Below, in pieces: positions 14,584 through 22,106 of a stretch of 53,826 nt of DNA (the stretch's first letter is position 1; the number at the start of each line of letters is the position of its first letter). The notes beneath the pieces were generated by a model. The model saw nothing but the letters and a program-made list of their open reading frames with translations, had not been told where the DNA came from and made no database searches. Source of the stretch: a virus; the IMG/VR virus record IMGVR_UViG_3300044801_000056, positions 1 to 53,826 of that record; one strand, given 5' to 3'. A program made the position numbers and the translations under genes.

Positions 14584-15105
14584 ATGTCTTTTTGGACGAA
14601 GGAACGGATATCCGAACTGCGAAGAATGATCGATGAAGGGTATTCAAGCGGGAAAGTCAAGGACTTGATTGGCGCGACAACGCGAAATGTCGTGATTGGT
14701 AAAGCTTACAGGCTAGGACTACGGTTTCAGGGGAGAAAGATGGAAACAGCGCAAGACGAATCGCTACCAGCCAAACGCAACCACGGGAAAAAACCTCCGC
14801 TCCCGGCGCTCTTAGTCGAGGTTTCGTCTCTTAAAACAGCACTTACCATGCTGTTGGACGAAGATCCGGTTGTCGAGCCACCCCCGATCGTCCAAGACGA
14901 GCCTCAAGCGTTAAAGACGCTGATGGAGCTAGGCTATATGGATTGCCGGTGGCCCGTCGATGTCGAGGGCGGCTTTCTGTTCTGCGGGCAGGTCAAGGAT
15001 CGAGGATCGTATTGTCTCGCCCATGCGAAACACGCTTTTACCGGGAAGATGTTCAACCGGGAGCCCGGATATTCGTGGAAGCCCGCAATTTCAAGGAAAG
15101 TCTGA
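14584..15105 (+). CDS. gcrA: GcrA family cell-cycle regulator
   Basis: A 173-residue protein. The N-terminal MSFWTKERISELRRMIDEG and TTRNVVIGKAYRLGL are the GcrA DNA-binding domain. The C terminus, CRWPV, then FLFCGQVKDRGSYCLAHAKHAF, is the GcrA zinc-like module that contacts sigma70. Host GcrA recruits RNA polymerase to methylated promoters in alphaproteobacteria; a phage copy can redirect transcription. ATG 14584 has AGGA upstream and gives the exact family start. Its closeness to the SciP-like/methyltransferase fusion suggests a set that works together on the host methylation-dependent programme. Confidence 0.9.
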   Translation: MSFWTKERISELRRMIDEGYSSGKVKDLIGATTRNVVIGKAYRLGLRFQGRKMETAQDESLPAKRNHGKKPPLPALLVEVSSLKTALTMLLDEDPVVEPPPIVQDEPQALKTLMELGYMDCRWPVDVEGGFLFCGQVKDRGSYCLAHAKHAFTGKMFNREPGYSWKPAISRKV

Positions 15106-15106
15106 A

Positions 15107-15292
15107 ATGAAAACGCACTGCATCGCGGGACACTCCTATTCCGATAATCCCCCACGATCGCAGATAGGGAAGAACGGAAAATCTTATTGGAAATGTCGAG
15201 TTTGCGCCCAACTCCGCGAGACAAGGCGCCGGGACGAACTGCGCGAGTTGCGGGCTGCGGCTAATCCGCCACTTGATCTGGATCAAAGGTAG
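15107..15292 (+). CDS. Small Cys/His zinc-binding protein, HNH-like
   Basis: A 61-residue protein with THCIAGHSYSDN at the start and YWKCRVCAQLRETRRR in the middle, the C-x3-H ... C-x2-C layout found in small HNH-associated phage proteins. The essential central HNH His and Asn are not evident, so nuclease activity is doubtful. A DNA- or RNA-binding zinc peptide is more likely. It begins right after the gcrA stop. Confidence 0.55.
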   Translation: MKTHCIAGHSYSDNPPRSQIGKNGKSYWKCRVCAQLRETRRRDELRELRAAANPPLDLDQR

Positions 15293-15302
15293 GGAACAAA
15301 CC

Positions 15303-15779
15303 GTGTTTCAAGAGACTAAAACCACAACCCGAGACTTCCGAGCCGAACACCGCGAGCGTCAGCGGCGCTATTTCCCGCAATGTTTCCCTCAACCTGTCGT
15401 CATCCACGATCCCATGCCAGCCGCTCCGGTTTCTCCTAGGACACCTAAATTCTTCGCGCCTCGCAAAACTCGTTACATTGCGCCCTTCCCTGATGATACC
15501 CTCCGCCGATTCCGTGTGATTCTGCAATCGTGCGCTGAGACGTTCGAGAGCGATCCGGCCTTGACTCTATCGAAAAGAAAAGATCCTGACGTGCTGCTAA
15601 CGCGTCAGGTGGTAATGTTCCTCATGTTGGAAAACAAGATCATCGGTCGGCGCAGCGGGGGGCGATTGTTCGGCGTTGATCCCGCGACAATATACAGTTC
15701 ACACAGGAAAATCAAACGCTTAATGAATGTCAATCCGGCGTTCGCGGAATTGATCGACGGGATCAAAATAGGAGATTGA
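15303..15779 (+). CDS. Protein with DnaA domain IV-like DNA-binding domain
   Basis: A 158-residue protein. The last 75 residues (KRKDPDVLLTRQVVMFLMLE, IGRRSGGRLFGVDPATIYSSHRKIKRLM) match DnaA domain IV, which binds DnaA boxes; the AAA+ ATPase domain is absent and the first 80 residues are basic and Pro-rich. Starts at GTG 15303, with AGGTAGGG ten bases upstream. It lies upstream of dnaB and the DUF1376 gene, so it may mark the phage origin or compete with host DnaA. Confidence 0.75.
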   Translation: MFQETKTTTRDFRAEHRERQRRYFPQCFPQPVVIHDPMPAAPVSPRTPKFFAPRKTRYIAPFPDDTLRRFRVILQSCAETFESDPALTLSKRKDPDVLLTRQVVMFLMLENKIIGRRSGGRLFGVDPATIYSSHRKIKRLMNVNPAFAELIDGIKIGD

Positions 15780-15842
15780 CCTCGCCGCGAAGATAGCTAG
15801 GATTGAGGCGGATGTGCTAGCGGCTTTGGCGGAGGTGGGGCG

Positions 15843-16589
15843 ATGACAGACCTACCAATTATTTTTAGCGCGCCCATGGTGAAGGCTCTCTTAGCCGGGC
15901 AGAAAACACAGACACGACGGATTTTGAACCCGGTCAAAGATGTGATCCTAAAAGATTTCAAACAGCAAGAAGAACACCAAACTGGGGTAGGCACATGGTA
16001 TCGGCTTCCCATCGAAAAAATGCAGAAATCTCGCTATGCCATTGGCGACCGGCTCTACGTCCGAGAGTCCTTATGCGCAAAAAATATGGACTTTGGAGGA
16101 ATTCTAGGACTTACAGAGCCTCTAACTGCGGTTGATATGACGCGAGGAGATGTAGTCGCCTCCTATTCTTCCGATGGAGAATTTGTTGTCAACGAAGATG
16201 GTTTCAATCTTGCTTGGCTTTGGGATCGCACAAAAATTCCGTCAATCCACATACCGCGCACTTTCTCCCGTCTCACCCTTGTAGTGACTGACGTCCGCGT
16301 TCAACGGTTGCATGACATCAGTGAAGAAGATGCGATTGCGGAGGGAGTTGACTGGTCAGAGGAATGCTGCAAATCCCCGTCACGGGAAGGTTTTCCACCA
16401 GGATGCTGTTGCGGTCAACCAGACGCCATTAGCCCGAAGGATAATTTCCAAAATCTATGGCGTTCGATCCATGGTCCTGGCGCATGGGATGAAAATCCTT
16501 GGGTGACAGCGATCTCGTTTGAAGTGCATCACTGCAACATCGATGCCGTTGAGAGCCTACCAGTCCGCGCTATGGGGGAAATAGCATGA
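15843..16589 (+). CDS. Phage ASCH-like domain protein
   Basis: A 248-residue protein that begins IIFSAPMVKALLAGQKTQTRRIL, the opening of ASCH/PUA-like phage proteins, continues with YAIGDRLYVRESL and a tail IHIPRTFSRLTLVVTDVRVQRL, DISEEDAIAEGV. ASCH domains bind RNA or nucleotides; the phage group's exact role is unknown. A Cys cluster (CCKSPSREGFPPGCCCG) near residue 185 could bind metal. A short unassigned open stretch (15780-15842) precedes it. Confidence 0.75.
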   Translation: MTDLPIIFSAPMVKALLAGQKTQTRRILNPVKDVILKDFKQQEEHQTGVGTWYRLPIEKMQKSRYAIGDRLYVRESLCAKNMDFGGILGLTEPLTAVDMTRGDVVASYSSDGEFVVNEDGFNLAWLWDRTKIPSIHIPRTFSRLTLVVTDVRVQRLHDISEEDAIAEGVDWSEECCKSPSREGFPPGCCCGQPDAISPKDNFQNLWRSIHGPGAWDENPWVTAISFEVHHCNIDAVESLPVRAMGEIA

Positions 16590-16750
16590 ACGAGACGAAT
16601 AAGCTGCCCGTTGAACGCCGATCCATCCCCAATGGCCCTCATAATTCCGACAAGCCCCGTCCCGGCGAAACGGTAGTCTCTCTTGGGGATGCCGCTAATG
16701 CCATCGTCTCAAAATTAGTGCGGGGAATCGATGGCCGCCGAAATTCATGA
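16586..16750 (+). CDS. Small hypothetical protein
   Basis: A 54-residue protein starting in an ATGA overlap with the ASCH gene and ending 20 bases inside the helicase gene. It has a polar, Pro-rich first half and a short helix (GDAANAIVSKLVRGI). Its coupling to both neighbours argues that it is real. Function unknown. Confidence 0.55.
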   Translation: MNETNKLPVERRSIPNGPHNSDKPRPGETVVSLGDAANAIVSKLVRGIDGRRNS

Positions 16751-18194
16751 GATTACATCGGCCAAAAAGTCGAAGGGATTAATCCCTCCTATTCCGGTTA
16801 GCGTCGAGATCGAGCAAGCGCTTCTCGGATGCCTTCTTTTAAATAATGAAATCATCGGAATGATCACAAGTTCCGTATCGGTTGATGATTTCTCCGAAGA
16901 AATTCACCGGCGTATTTTTTCTGTGTCGTGCGACCTTTTAAGTGCTGGGCAATCGGCGCGACCCGGCACATTGATTCCCTATTTAGGAGATCAAGCTCTT
17001 TCCGATGATATGACGCTTTCCCGGTATTTGGCGAGGCTTTGCGCCGAATCCATGCCAGTTTCTCTTGCGTCCGGTTATGCAACCTCGATCCGAAACCTCG
17101 CGAACAAGCGCCGATTGATCGACGAAGCCGCTTTACTGGACGAAAGAGCGCGCTACGGCGACGTTCTCGACGATCCGGCTACGATAGCGGCGGAATCAAT
17201 CTTGCGTATTCAGGGCATCGCCGCATCGTCTGGAACCGATACCACGCGCCATGTGGGGGATTACTCCGGCGAGATCATGACATTGATCGAAGGTGTTCGA
17301 TCTGGCGAGATTGAACATAAGATCGTCACAACCGGATATCGCGAGATTGATGAGGCGGCGAACGGATATGAACCTGAGACGCTTTGGGTTGTGGCGGGGA
17401 GACCTGGGATGGGGAAGAGCGCCTATCTCAATGCGTCCGCTTATCGGTGCGCGCGCGGCGGGACCGGCATCCTTGAATTTCCTCTAGAAATTGGCCCACA
17501 ACAGGCCGTTGCGCGTCATCTCGCGGACATTTGCTATCGATCTAATCACTCCGTCGCCTTCCGGGATATTGGCATGCGTGCGAAAAGCATGAGCGATGAT
17601 GATTTGCAGGCCGTCAGAGAAGCCCATAGGAGGCTTAAAGAGCTTCCGATAGAGATTGACCGCCGCTCCCGCGCGACCGTGGCTCAGATTGGCGCTAAGA
17701 TCGCCCAAACGAAGAGATCAATGGCGGCACGCGGGATAACGTTAGGCGTCGTGTTTATTGACCATCTCGATTTCATCCATGCGAGCGACCGCTACAGCGG
17801 CAACCGGACGCAAGAGATTGGAGAAATCCTTATATCTCTGAAAGATATAGCGCGTTGGCAACGGCTTTGCATCGTGCTTTTTAGCCAGCTCAATCGAGAT
17901 GTCGAAAAGCGTCCTAGTGGCGATCGTAGACCGGGCCTTTCGGACCTCAGAAATTCTGGAGATTTAGAGCAAGCCGCTGATGTTGTTATGTTTCTTTATC
18001 GAGAGGAATACTATCTCTCTCGATCTCCTGAATTTCTCCGTCATGACCCGGAGGCCGTCGATAAATGTGCGGAATCCGTTGGAAAACTTGAAGCCATCAT
18101 CAGTAAGGCGCGCGCTGGCATGATCGGTACGAGCCATCTGTTTTGCAACCTCGCATCGTCATCTATTTCATCTGTTGACCGGAGATTTTCATGA
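16731..18194 (+). CDS. dnaB: Replicative DNA helicase, DnaB family
   Basis: A 487-residue protein with the complete DnaB layout: an N-terminal helical domain (VSVEIEQALLGCLLLNNEII), a linker, then the RecA-like motor with Walker A GRPGMGKSAY, Walker B GVVFIDHLDFI and CIVLFSQLNRDVEKRPSG, LSDLRNSGDLEQAADVV. Acting as a hexamer it unwinds DNA at the fork. The usual FSLEMS motif is FPLEIGP here. The next gene (DUF1376 type) is probably the loader or initiator that brings it to the origin, and overlaps it by four bases. Confidence 0.93.
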   Translation: MAAEIHEITSAKKSKGLIPPIPVSVEIEQALLGCLLLNNEIIGMITSSVSVDDFSEEIHRRIFSVSCDLLSAGQSARPGTLIPYLGDQALSDDMTLSRYLARLCAESMPVSLASGYATSIRNLANKRRLIDEAALLDERARYGDVLDDPATIAAESILRIQGIAASSGTDTTRHVGDYSGEIMTLIEGVRSGEIEHKIVTTGYREIDEAANGYEPETLWVVAGRPGMGKSAYLNASAYRCARGGTGILEFPLEIGPQQAVARHLADICYRSNHSVAFRDIGMRAKSMSDDDLQAVREAHRRLKELPIEIDRRSRATVAQIGAKIAQTKRSMAARGITLGVVFIDHLDFIHASDRYSGNRTQEIGEILISLKDIARWQRLCIVLFSQLNRDVEKRPSGDRRPGLSDLRNSGDLEQAADVVMFLYREEYYLSRSPEFLRHDPEAVDKCAESVGKLEAIISKARAGMIGTSHLFCNLASSSISSVDRRFS

Positions 18195-19126
18195 CGCCGC
18201 CATGGATGCCTTGGTATGTTGATGACTACCTCTCAAAAACAAGCCACCTGACGGCCGCCCAACATGGCGCGTATATGCTCCTAATCCTCCGTTATTGGCA
18301 GAAGGGAGGATTGCCAGCGGATGATGCACTACTCTCTGCTATCACCAGGACCACGCCTAAAGAATGGACCTCGATGAAGCCCGTCATCTCCGATTTTTTC
18401 AAAGATGGATGGCGGCATAGCCGGTGCGATGACGAGCTTGCCAAAGCAAAAGAGAAAACGAATCGCCGCCAAGAGGCTGGTTCAAGGGGAGGTTTTGCTA
18501 AAGCTGTAGGTAAGCAAAATCCTAGCATTGCTAGCCCATTGCTAGAGCAAAATCCTAGCAATGCTCTGGCATTGTCTCCTAGCAATGCTCTAGCATCTTC
18601 TTCACAACTCACATCTTTACTTCGTAAAGAATCGGCCAAGCCGAAATTGAGCGACTCCGATTTCAAACGATTTTGGATCGAGATGCCAAAGCGAATCGCG
18701 GAAGACGCAGTGAGGGCGAAGGTCGATTCGATCATCCAATCTAAGCGGGCAACTCTCGAAGAGCTGGTCAGCGGCGCTAAGCGGTTCGCTCAATCCGTTG
18801 CGGAAACGGAGAAAAAATATATAGCTGCGCCAATGCCTTGGCTCAATGGAGGTCGATGGAAGGACGATTTAGATGGATCCGTCGTCGCCTTCGCCAAGCC
18901 AGTTGAGGATGATCCAAAAATTCATGTGGGGGGAGGGTATTACCGGCCGGAAAGCTTTATCCGTGAAGCCATTCTTCAATGGGAGAAAAACCCGAGATCA
19001 TGGCCTGCATACATGGGGCCTTATCCAAACATCGCAAACTGCCGGATCCCGGATAAATTTTTCTCGCAAGAAGTGATCGCTTCCAGGGTTCCGATTCGCG
19101 ATGATGACGATGAAATTTTCGCTTGA
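18191..19126 (+). CDS. DUF1376 replication-initiator-like protein
   Basis: A 311-residue protein. Residues 1-90 match DUF1376 (MPWYVDDYLSKTSHLTAAQHGAYMLLILRYW, GGLPADDALL), a winged-helix domain found in phage replication proteins. The middle part (about residues 105-140), encoding repeated NPSNALAL-type strings, coincides with the iterons at 18513-18598. The C-terminal part is helical and ends in a conserved acidic tail. Initiator, helicase next to it, and iterons inside the gene parallel the lambda O gene. Confidence 0.75.
   Translation: MTPPWMPWYVDDYLSKTSHLTAAQHGAYMLLILRYWQKGGLPADDALLSAITRTTPKEWTSMKPVISDFFKDGWRHSRCDDELAKAKEKTNRRQEAGSRGGFAKAVGKQNPSIASPLLEQNPSNALALSPSNALASSSQLTSLLRKESAKPKLSDSDFKRFWIEMPKRIAEDAVRAKVDSIIQSKRATLEELVSGAKRFAQSVAETEKKYIAAPMPWLNGGRWKDDLDGSVVAFAKPVEDDPKIHVGGGYYRPESFIREAILQWEKNPRSWPAYMGPYPNIANCRIPDKFFSQEVIASRVPIRDDDDEIFA
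18513..18598. other. Candidate replication origin: iterons within the initiator gene
   Basis: Three near-identical copies of AGCAAAATCCTAGCAATGCTCT-like sequence (18513-18534, 18546-18567, 18577-18593) and extra half-sites lie within 86 bases. Their centre AGCA(A/T)TGCT is palindromic, a typical initiator-binding site. The codons they impose give the protein a low-complexity linker, as in lambda O. This is a prediction from layout; no melting region was measured, although the flanking DNA is fairly AT-rich. Confidence 0.5.
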
Positions 19127-19156
19127 CTGATGTTCGCTAGGTGGTAAGGTGGCGTT

Positions 19157-19330
19157 ATGAAATCACATCAACGCCAGTACGTGACCCTCACGGATCCACA
19201 AGCGGTCTTCCTCAAAGAAGAGGCCGCACGGCTTGGGATCAGCGTTTCGGATTTAATCCGTAGGATCGTGGATGCGTACCGGGAAAATCTTCCAGCAAGG
19301 AAAAAATCACATGAAAATTACAAAATATGA
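19157..19330 (+). CDS. Ribbon-helix-helix regulator
   Basis: A 57-residue protein whose QRQYVTLTDPQAVFLKEEAARLGISVSDLIRRIV is a standard ribbon-helix-helix fold: one beta strand for DNA contacts, then two helices. Such proteins act as dimers or higher forms that repress nearby promoters. It follows the DUF1376 gene by 30 bases and its end overlaps the next gene by 20 bases. Target unknown. Confidence 0.75.
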   Translation: MKSHQRQYVTLTDPQAVFLKEEAARLGISVSDLIRRIVDAYRENLPARKKSHENYKI

Positions 19331-19787
19331 TCCAACCCAAGGTCAATGCTTCCAAGGCGATATCATGATCATGCCGCTTCCGGACGGAATTACAATCTCG
19401 ACCATCGATGAAATTAAGATGCGCGGTAATATGCTCGTGCTCGCCGAGGGCGAAGTCACCGGCCATCATCACGCTATCCGCTACGGGCTCGGTGCGGCAG
19501 CTCAATTCCATGACGGCGCGCTGGCCCACAGTCTCGAAACGGTTGCCGCCCCCGCCATCGGAACCGCGAAAATGTACCGCGATCCCGCTGCGCTTGCAGC
19601 TTTGATTCATATGGGAATTTTGACGACAGATGCACTCTGCATTGGTTTTCTTTTTGTCGAAGAAAATTGCCAGCCACTAACCCATGACGAGCACAGTGGG
19701 ATCGAAATCCCTACTCATCTGCATGGGTATTACGTCGGCGCCAAGCGTGAGCAGGACGCCAGCGACACGCGCCTGGTCGCTGATTAG
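19311..19787 (+). CDS. Conserved phage protein linked to DUF6745 repeat protein
   Basis: A 158-residue protein with LVLAEGEVTGHHHAI, MYRDPAALAALIHMG and LTHDEHSGIEIP, ending in a short beta strand with VGAKREQ and RLVAD. I recognise this order of motifs from phage and bacterial proteins encoded next to pentapeptide-like or DUF6745 proteins. The several His residues could bind metal. ATG 19311 has AAGGA upstream. Function unknown. Confidence 0.65.
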   Translation: MKITKYDPTQGQCFQGDIMIMPLPDGITISTIDEIKMRGNMLVLAEGEVTGHHHAIRYGLGAAAQFHDGALAHSLETVAAPAIGTAKMYRDPAALAALIHMGILTTDALCIGFLFVEENCQPLTHDEHSGIEIPTHLHGYYVGAKREQDASDTRLVAD

Positions 19788-19843
19788 CCAAATACCTAAC
19801 CCGTGCTTTAACGCACACACCTCAAACTTATTTGCGAGCCGTC

Positions 19844-21265
19844 ATGGAAATCCGGAAAATCGAAAAGCTATCACCTGAGCAGGAACTTGAACTCGTTTCT
19901 TTCAGGGAGCGTATGTGGAATCAGGGTATATCCTGCGCACCGGCTAACCGTTCCGAAGCAGAAGCCGCTATCAGCGCGGCCTATCGCGAGATAGGTAAAG
20001 CGCCGCCGCGATTTTTTTGGATGTCATCTCCCATGAGTTGCGCGCTTGCCCTGCATGTTTTACAAAAGGCCACAGAAAATGATCCGGCTGACCTGGGGGA
20101 TGGCCTGTGGGAGGGCCTGCGGGAGGGCCTGCGGGATGGCCTGCGGGCTGGCCTGCGGGAGGGCCTGCGGGATGGCCTGCGGGAAGCCATGTGGGATGGC
20201 CTGGGGGAGGGCCTGCGGGAAGCCATGTGGGATGGCCTGCGGGCTGGCCTGCGGGATGGCCTGGGGGGTGGCCTGCGGGAAGCCATGTGGGTTGACCTGG
20301 GGGATGGCCTGGGGGATGGCCTGCGGGATGGCCTGGGGGATGGCCTGCGGGTTGACCTGGGGGATGGCCTGTGGGATGGCCTGCGGGAAGCCATGTGGGC
20401 TGGCCTGGGGGATGGCCTGCGGGATGGCCTGCGGGATGGCCTGGGGGAGGGCCTGCGGGAAGCCCTGTGGGATGGCCTGGGGGATGGCCTGGGGGATGGC
20501 CTGGGGGATAGCCTGTGGGAAGCCCTGTGGGATGGCCTGGGGGAGGCCCTGCGGGAAGCCCTGTGGGATGGCCTGCGGGCTGACCTGCGGGATACCTATT
20601 GGTGGGGCCAGATGGATACCTACTGGGTGGCTTATTACCGTTTTTGTAGCAACCTTGTCACTCAAAACCAAGATTTATTGCGCCGCCTCGAAATTATGGA
20701 ACGAATTTCGTCAGCATGTGGATTTTGGTATCCCCGAGACGGTATTTGTATTGTATCGGATCGCTTTCTAGAAGTGAAATGGGATAATGCAAGAAATCGT
20801 CAAGGGATGCCGACGCGGCTTCATGCTTCGGATGGACCAGCTGTAAAATTCAGAGATACTTGGTCCCTCTATTATTGGCATGGGTTCCGAATTCCCGTAA
20901 CTCATGAGTGGATTATTATTGATCGCAGCAAGATCACGAAGGAAACTATCCTTTCCGAACCCAATACTGAACTGCGCCGAATTATGTGCGAGGTTGCTGG
21001 TTGGCCGCAAGCCATTGCGATGCTCGGAGGTAAGGTCGTCTCTTCGGACGAGCTTCACGGCCAACCTCGTGAGTTGATCGATGTAGAGATTGGCAATAGA
21101 GAAAAGGTTCGCCTCATCAAGCTTATTAATGGAACTGTCGAAGCGGATGGCACTCGTCACAAATTTGTGGAAGGCGTTCCGCTAGACGTAAATACGCCTC
21201 ATGAAGCCGAGGCCTGGGCCTATGGCATTTCACCGGATCATTATCGCGAGGCAGTGCGAACGTGA
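19844..21265 (+). CDS. DUF6745-type protein with (D-G-L-R)n repeat array
   Basis: A 473-residue protein. Residues 1-80 are helical, residues about 83-249 are some 41 tandem tetrapeptides of the DGLR type (variants EAMW, DGLG, VDLG, AGLR), and the last 220 residues form a conserved domain with RLHASDGPAVKFRDTWSLYYWHG, ILSEPNTELRRIMCE and HEAEAWAYG. The layout matches DUF6745 proteins, whose repeat arrays are of many types in bacteria. A Leu at every fourth residue with charges at the edges suggests an amphipathic solenoid. Function not established. Confidence 0.75.
   Translation: MEIRKIEKLSPEQELELVSFRERMWNQGISCAPANRSEAEAAISAAYREIGKAPPRFFWMSSPMSCALALHVLQKATENDPADLGDGLWEGLREGLRDGLRAGLREGLRDGLREAMWDGLGEGLREAMWDGLRAGLRDGLGGGLREAMWVDLGDGLGDGLRDGLGDGLRVDLGDGLWDGLREAMWAGLGDGLRDGLRDGLGEGLREALWDGLGDGLGDGLGDSLWEALWDGLGEALREALWDGLRADLRDTYWWGQMDTYWVAYYRFCSNLVTQNQDLLRRLEIMERISSACGFWYPRDGICIVSDRFLEVKWDNARNRQGMPTRLHASDGPAVKFRDTWSLYYWHGFRIPVTHEWIIIDRSKITKETILSEPNTELRRIMCEVAGWPQAIAMLGGKVVSSDELHGQPRELIDVEIGNREKVRLIKLINGTVEADGTRHKFVEGVPLDVNTPHEAEAWAYGISPDHYREAVRT
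20090..20590 (+). repeat. Twelve-base tandem repeat encoding (D-G-L-R)n
   Basis: About 41 copies of a twelve-base unit (GATGGCCTGCGG and variants) lie inside the DUF6745 gene. GGCCTG is kept in most copies, while the first codon varies (GAT, GAG, GCT, GTT, GAA) and the last is CGG, GGG or TGG. The array is in frame and every frame across it is open. Confidence 0.95.
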
Positions 21266-21426
21266 ACTACCGGGGGCCAATACCGGGACAACCAGCCGGG
21301 GTGATGATTCGAGTTCCTGATGGGGTTCCCGGTCGGATGGACCGCCTTAGAGCCCTCGGAAACGCCGTGATGCCACAAATCCCGGAAATGATCGGTAGGG
21401 CTATCCTTGCAGATTCCACATTTTAA
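21262..21426 (+). CDS. Stand-alone C-terminal segment of a C5-cytosine DNA methyltransferase
   Basis: A 54-residue frame beginning at GTG in an overlap with the preceding stop. Its second half, RMDRLRALGNAVMPQIPEMIGRAIL, is the C-terminal motif X helix of C5-cytosine methyltransferases (RLxALGNAVxPQ). The catalytic PC and ENV motifs and the target-recognition region are absent, so it is not an enzyme. It may be a remnant of a deleted methyltransferase or a split partner encoded elsewhere, not seen in this window. Confidence 0.7.
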   Translation: MNYRGPIPGQPAGVMIRVPDGVPGRMDRLRALGNAVMPQIPEMIGRAILADSTF

Positions 21427-21461
21427 CCCGCTTGCGGCATAAAACGGATAGCCGAAGTTTC

Positions 21462-21536
21462 ATGCGGATAGCTCAACGGTTAGAGCCGAGCGCTCATAAC
21501 GCTCTGATGTAGGTTCAACTCCTGCTCTGCATACCA
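21462..21536 (+). tRNA. tRNA with CAU anticodon (Met or Ile2)
   Basis: A full cloverleaf: acceptor ATGCGGA pairing with TCTGCAT (one G-T), D stem GCTC/GAGC with an eight-base loop, anticodon stem GAGCG/CGCTC around loop CTCATAA (CAU at 21495-21497), a four-base variable loop, T stem GTAGG/CCTGC around TTCAACT, then discriminator A and an encoded CCA. The A1-U72 pair and the lack of three G-C pairs above the loop exclude initiator tRNA. Elongator Met or Ile2 with lysidine cannot be told apart here. Confidence 0.9.
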
Positions 21537-21856
21537 AGTTTCCGATGTCTGTCCTGGGTTATCTCTGCTTGTGACCATCTTCTGAGCTAGACAGGCTGTC
21601 AGTGTCGCGAAGTTCGCCAGCGCGGGGCTTTTTTTGCATTTAAATCTGTCGAACCCGCTTGCAGGCTTGGTATCGGTAGATGAAATCAACATGATTGTCG
21701 CACGTGATCTTGTCCCGAATAGGGGGCACGAGATAGAATGAGGTTTACTTTGATTGTTGCTCTGGCGAGCGCAAACCCCGTCCTTCAGGTCGGGGATAGC
21801 CCCATGTTCTTGTATTTCCAGATCTAAATTATTTTCAAAATAATGCGAATTAGCTG

Positions 21857-21885
21857 TTGACACATACGTACAACGGATGTACATT
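21857..21885 (+). promoter_or_regulatory. Promoter with operator-like repeat for the gene at 21910
   Basis: TTGACA (21857-21862) and TACATT (21880-21885) are separated by exactly 17 bases. The spacer contains GTAC-AACGGAT-GTAC, a short inverted repeat that could be bound by the ribbon-helix-helix protein encoded at 22107. A transcript start near 21892 would leave a short leader with GGAG before ATG 21910. Confidence 0.6.
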
Positions 21886-21909
21886 CAATTATCGAAACGG
21901 AGCAGAACA

Positions 21910-22068
21910 ATGACCTACACCCCATCCAAGCGAGATCTGATCGACCTAGCCATCGAATATGACATGATCAGATCAACCCCAGATTTCTACGAAATGAGCG
22001 AAAAAGCCCAAAGGAAGATTTTGGAAGTCATAAAGAAAATAGCGGACCAATTGGAGTGGGTGGCCTAA
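21910..22068 (+). CDS. Small helical protein
   Basis: A 52-residue protein with an acidic, helical sequence (RDLIDLAIEYDMI, then EKAQRKILEVIKKIADQL). ATG 21910 is chosen because GGAG sits eight bases upstream and the promoter at 21857-21885 gives a short leader. It lies upstream of a ribbon-helix-helix gene. No toxin family is recognised, so a toxin-antitoxin pairing is only a possibility. Confidence 0.6.
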   Translation: MTYTPSKRDLIDLAIEYDMIRSTPDFYEMSEKAQRKILEVIKKIADQLEWVA

Positions 22069-22106
22069 GGGCCGCTCCCTCTTCTTGCCCGTGATGGAGA
22101 GTGGCA

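Noticed and set aside
19981-20771. Other open frames across the twelve-base repeat (GMACG, PQAI, RRPS repeats)
   Set aside because: Produced by the repeat itself; the DGLR frame continues into a recognisable DUF6745 domain.
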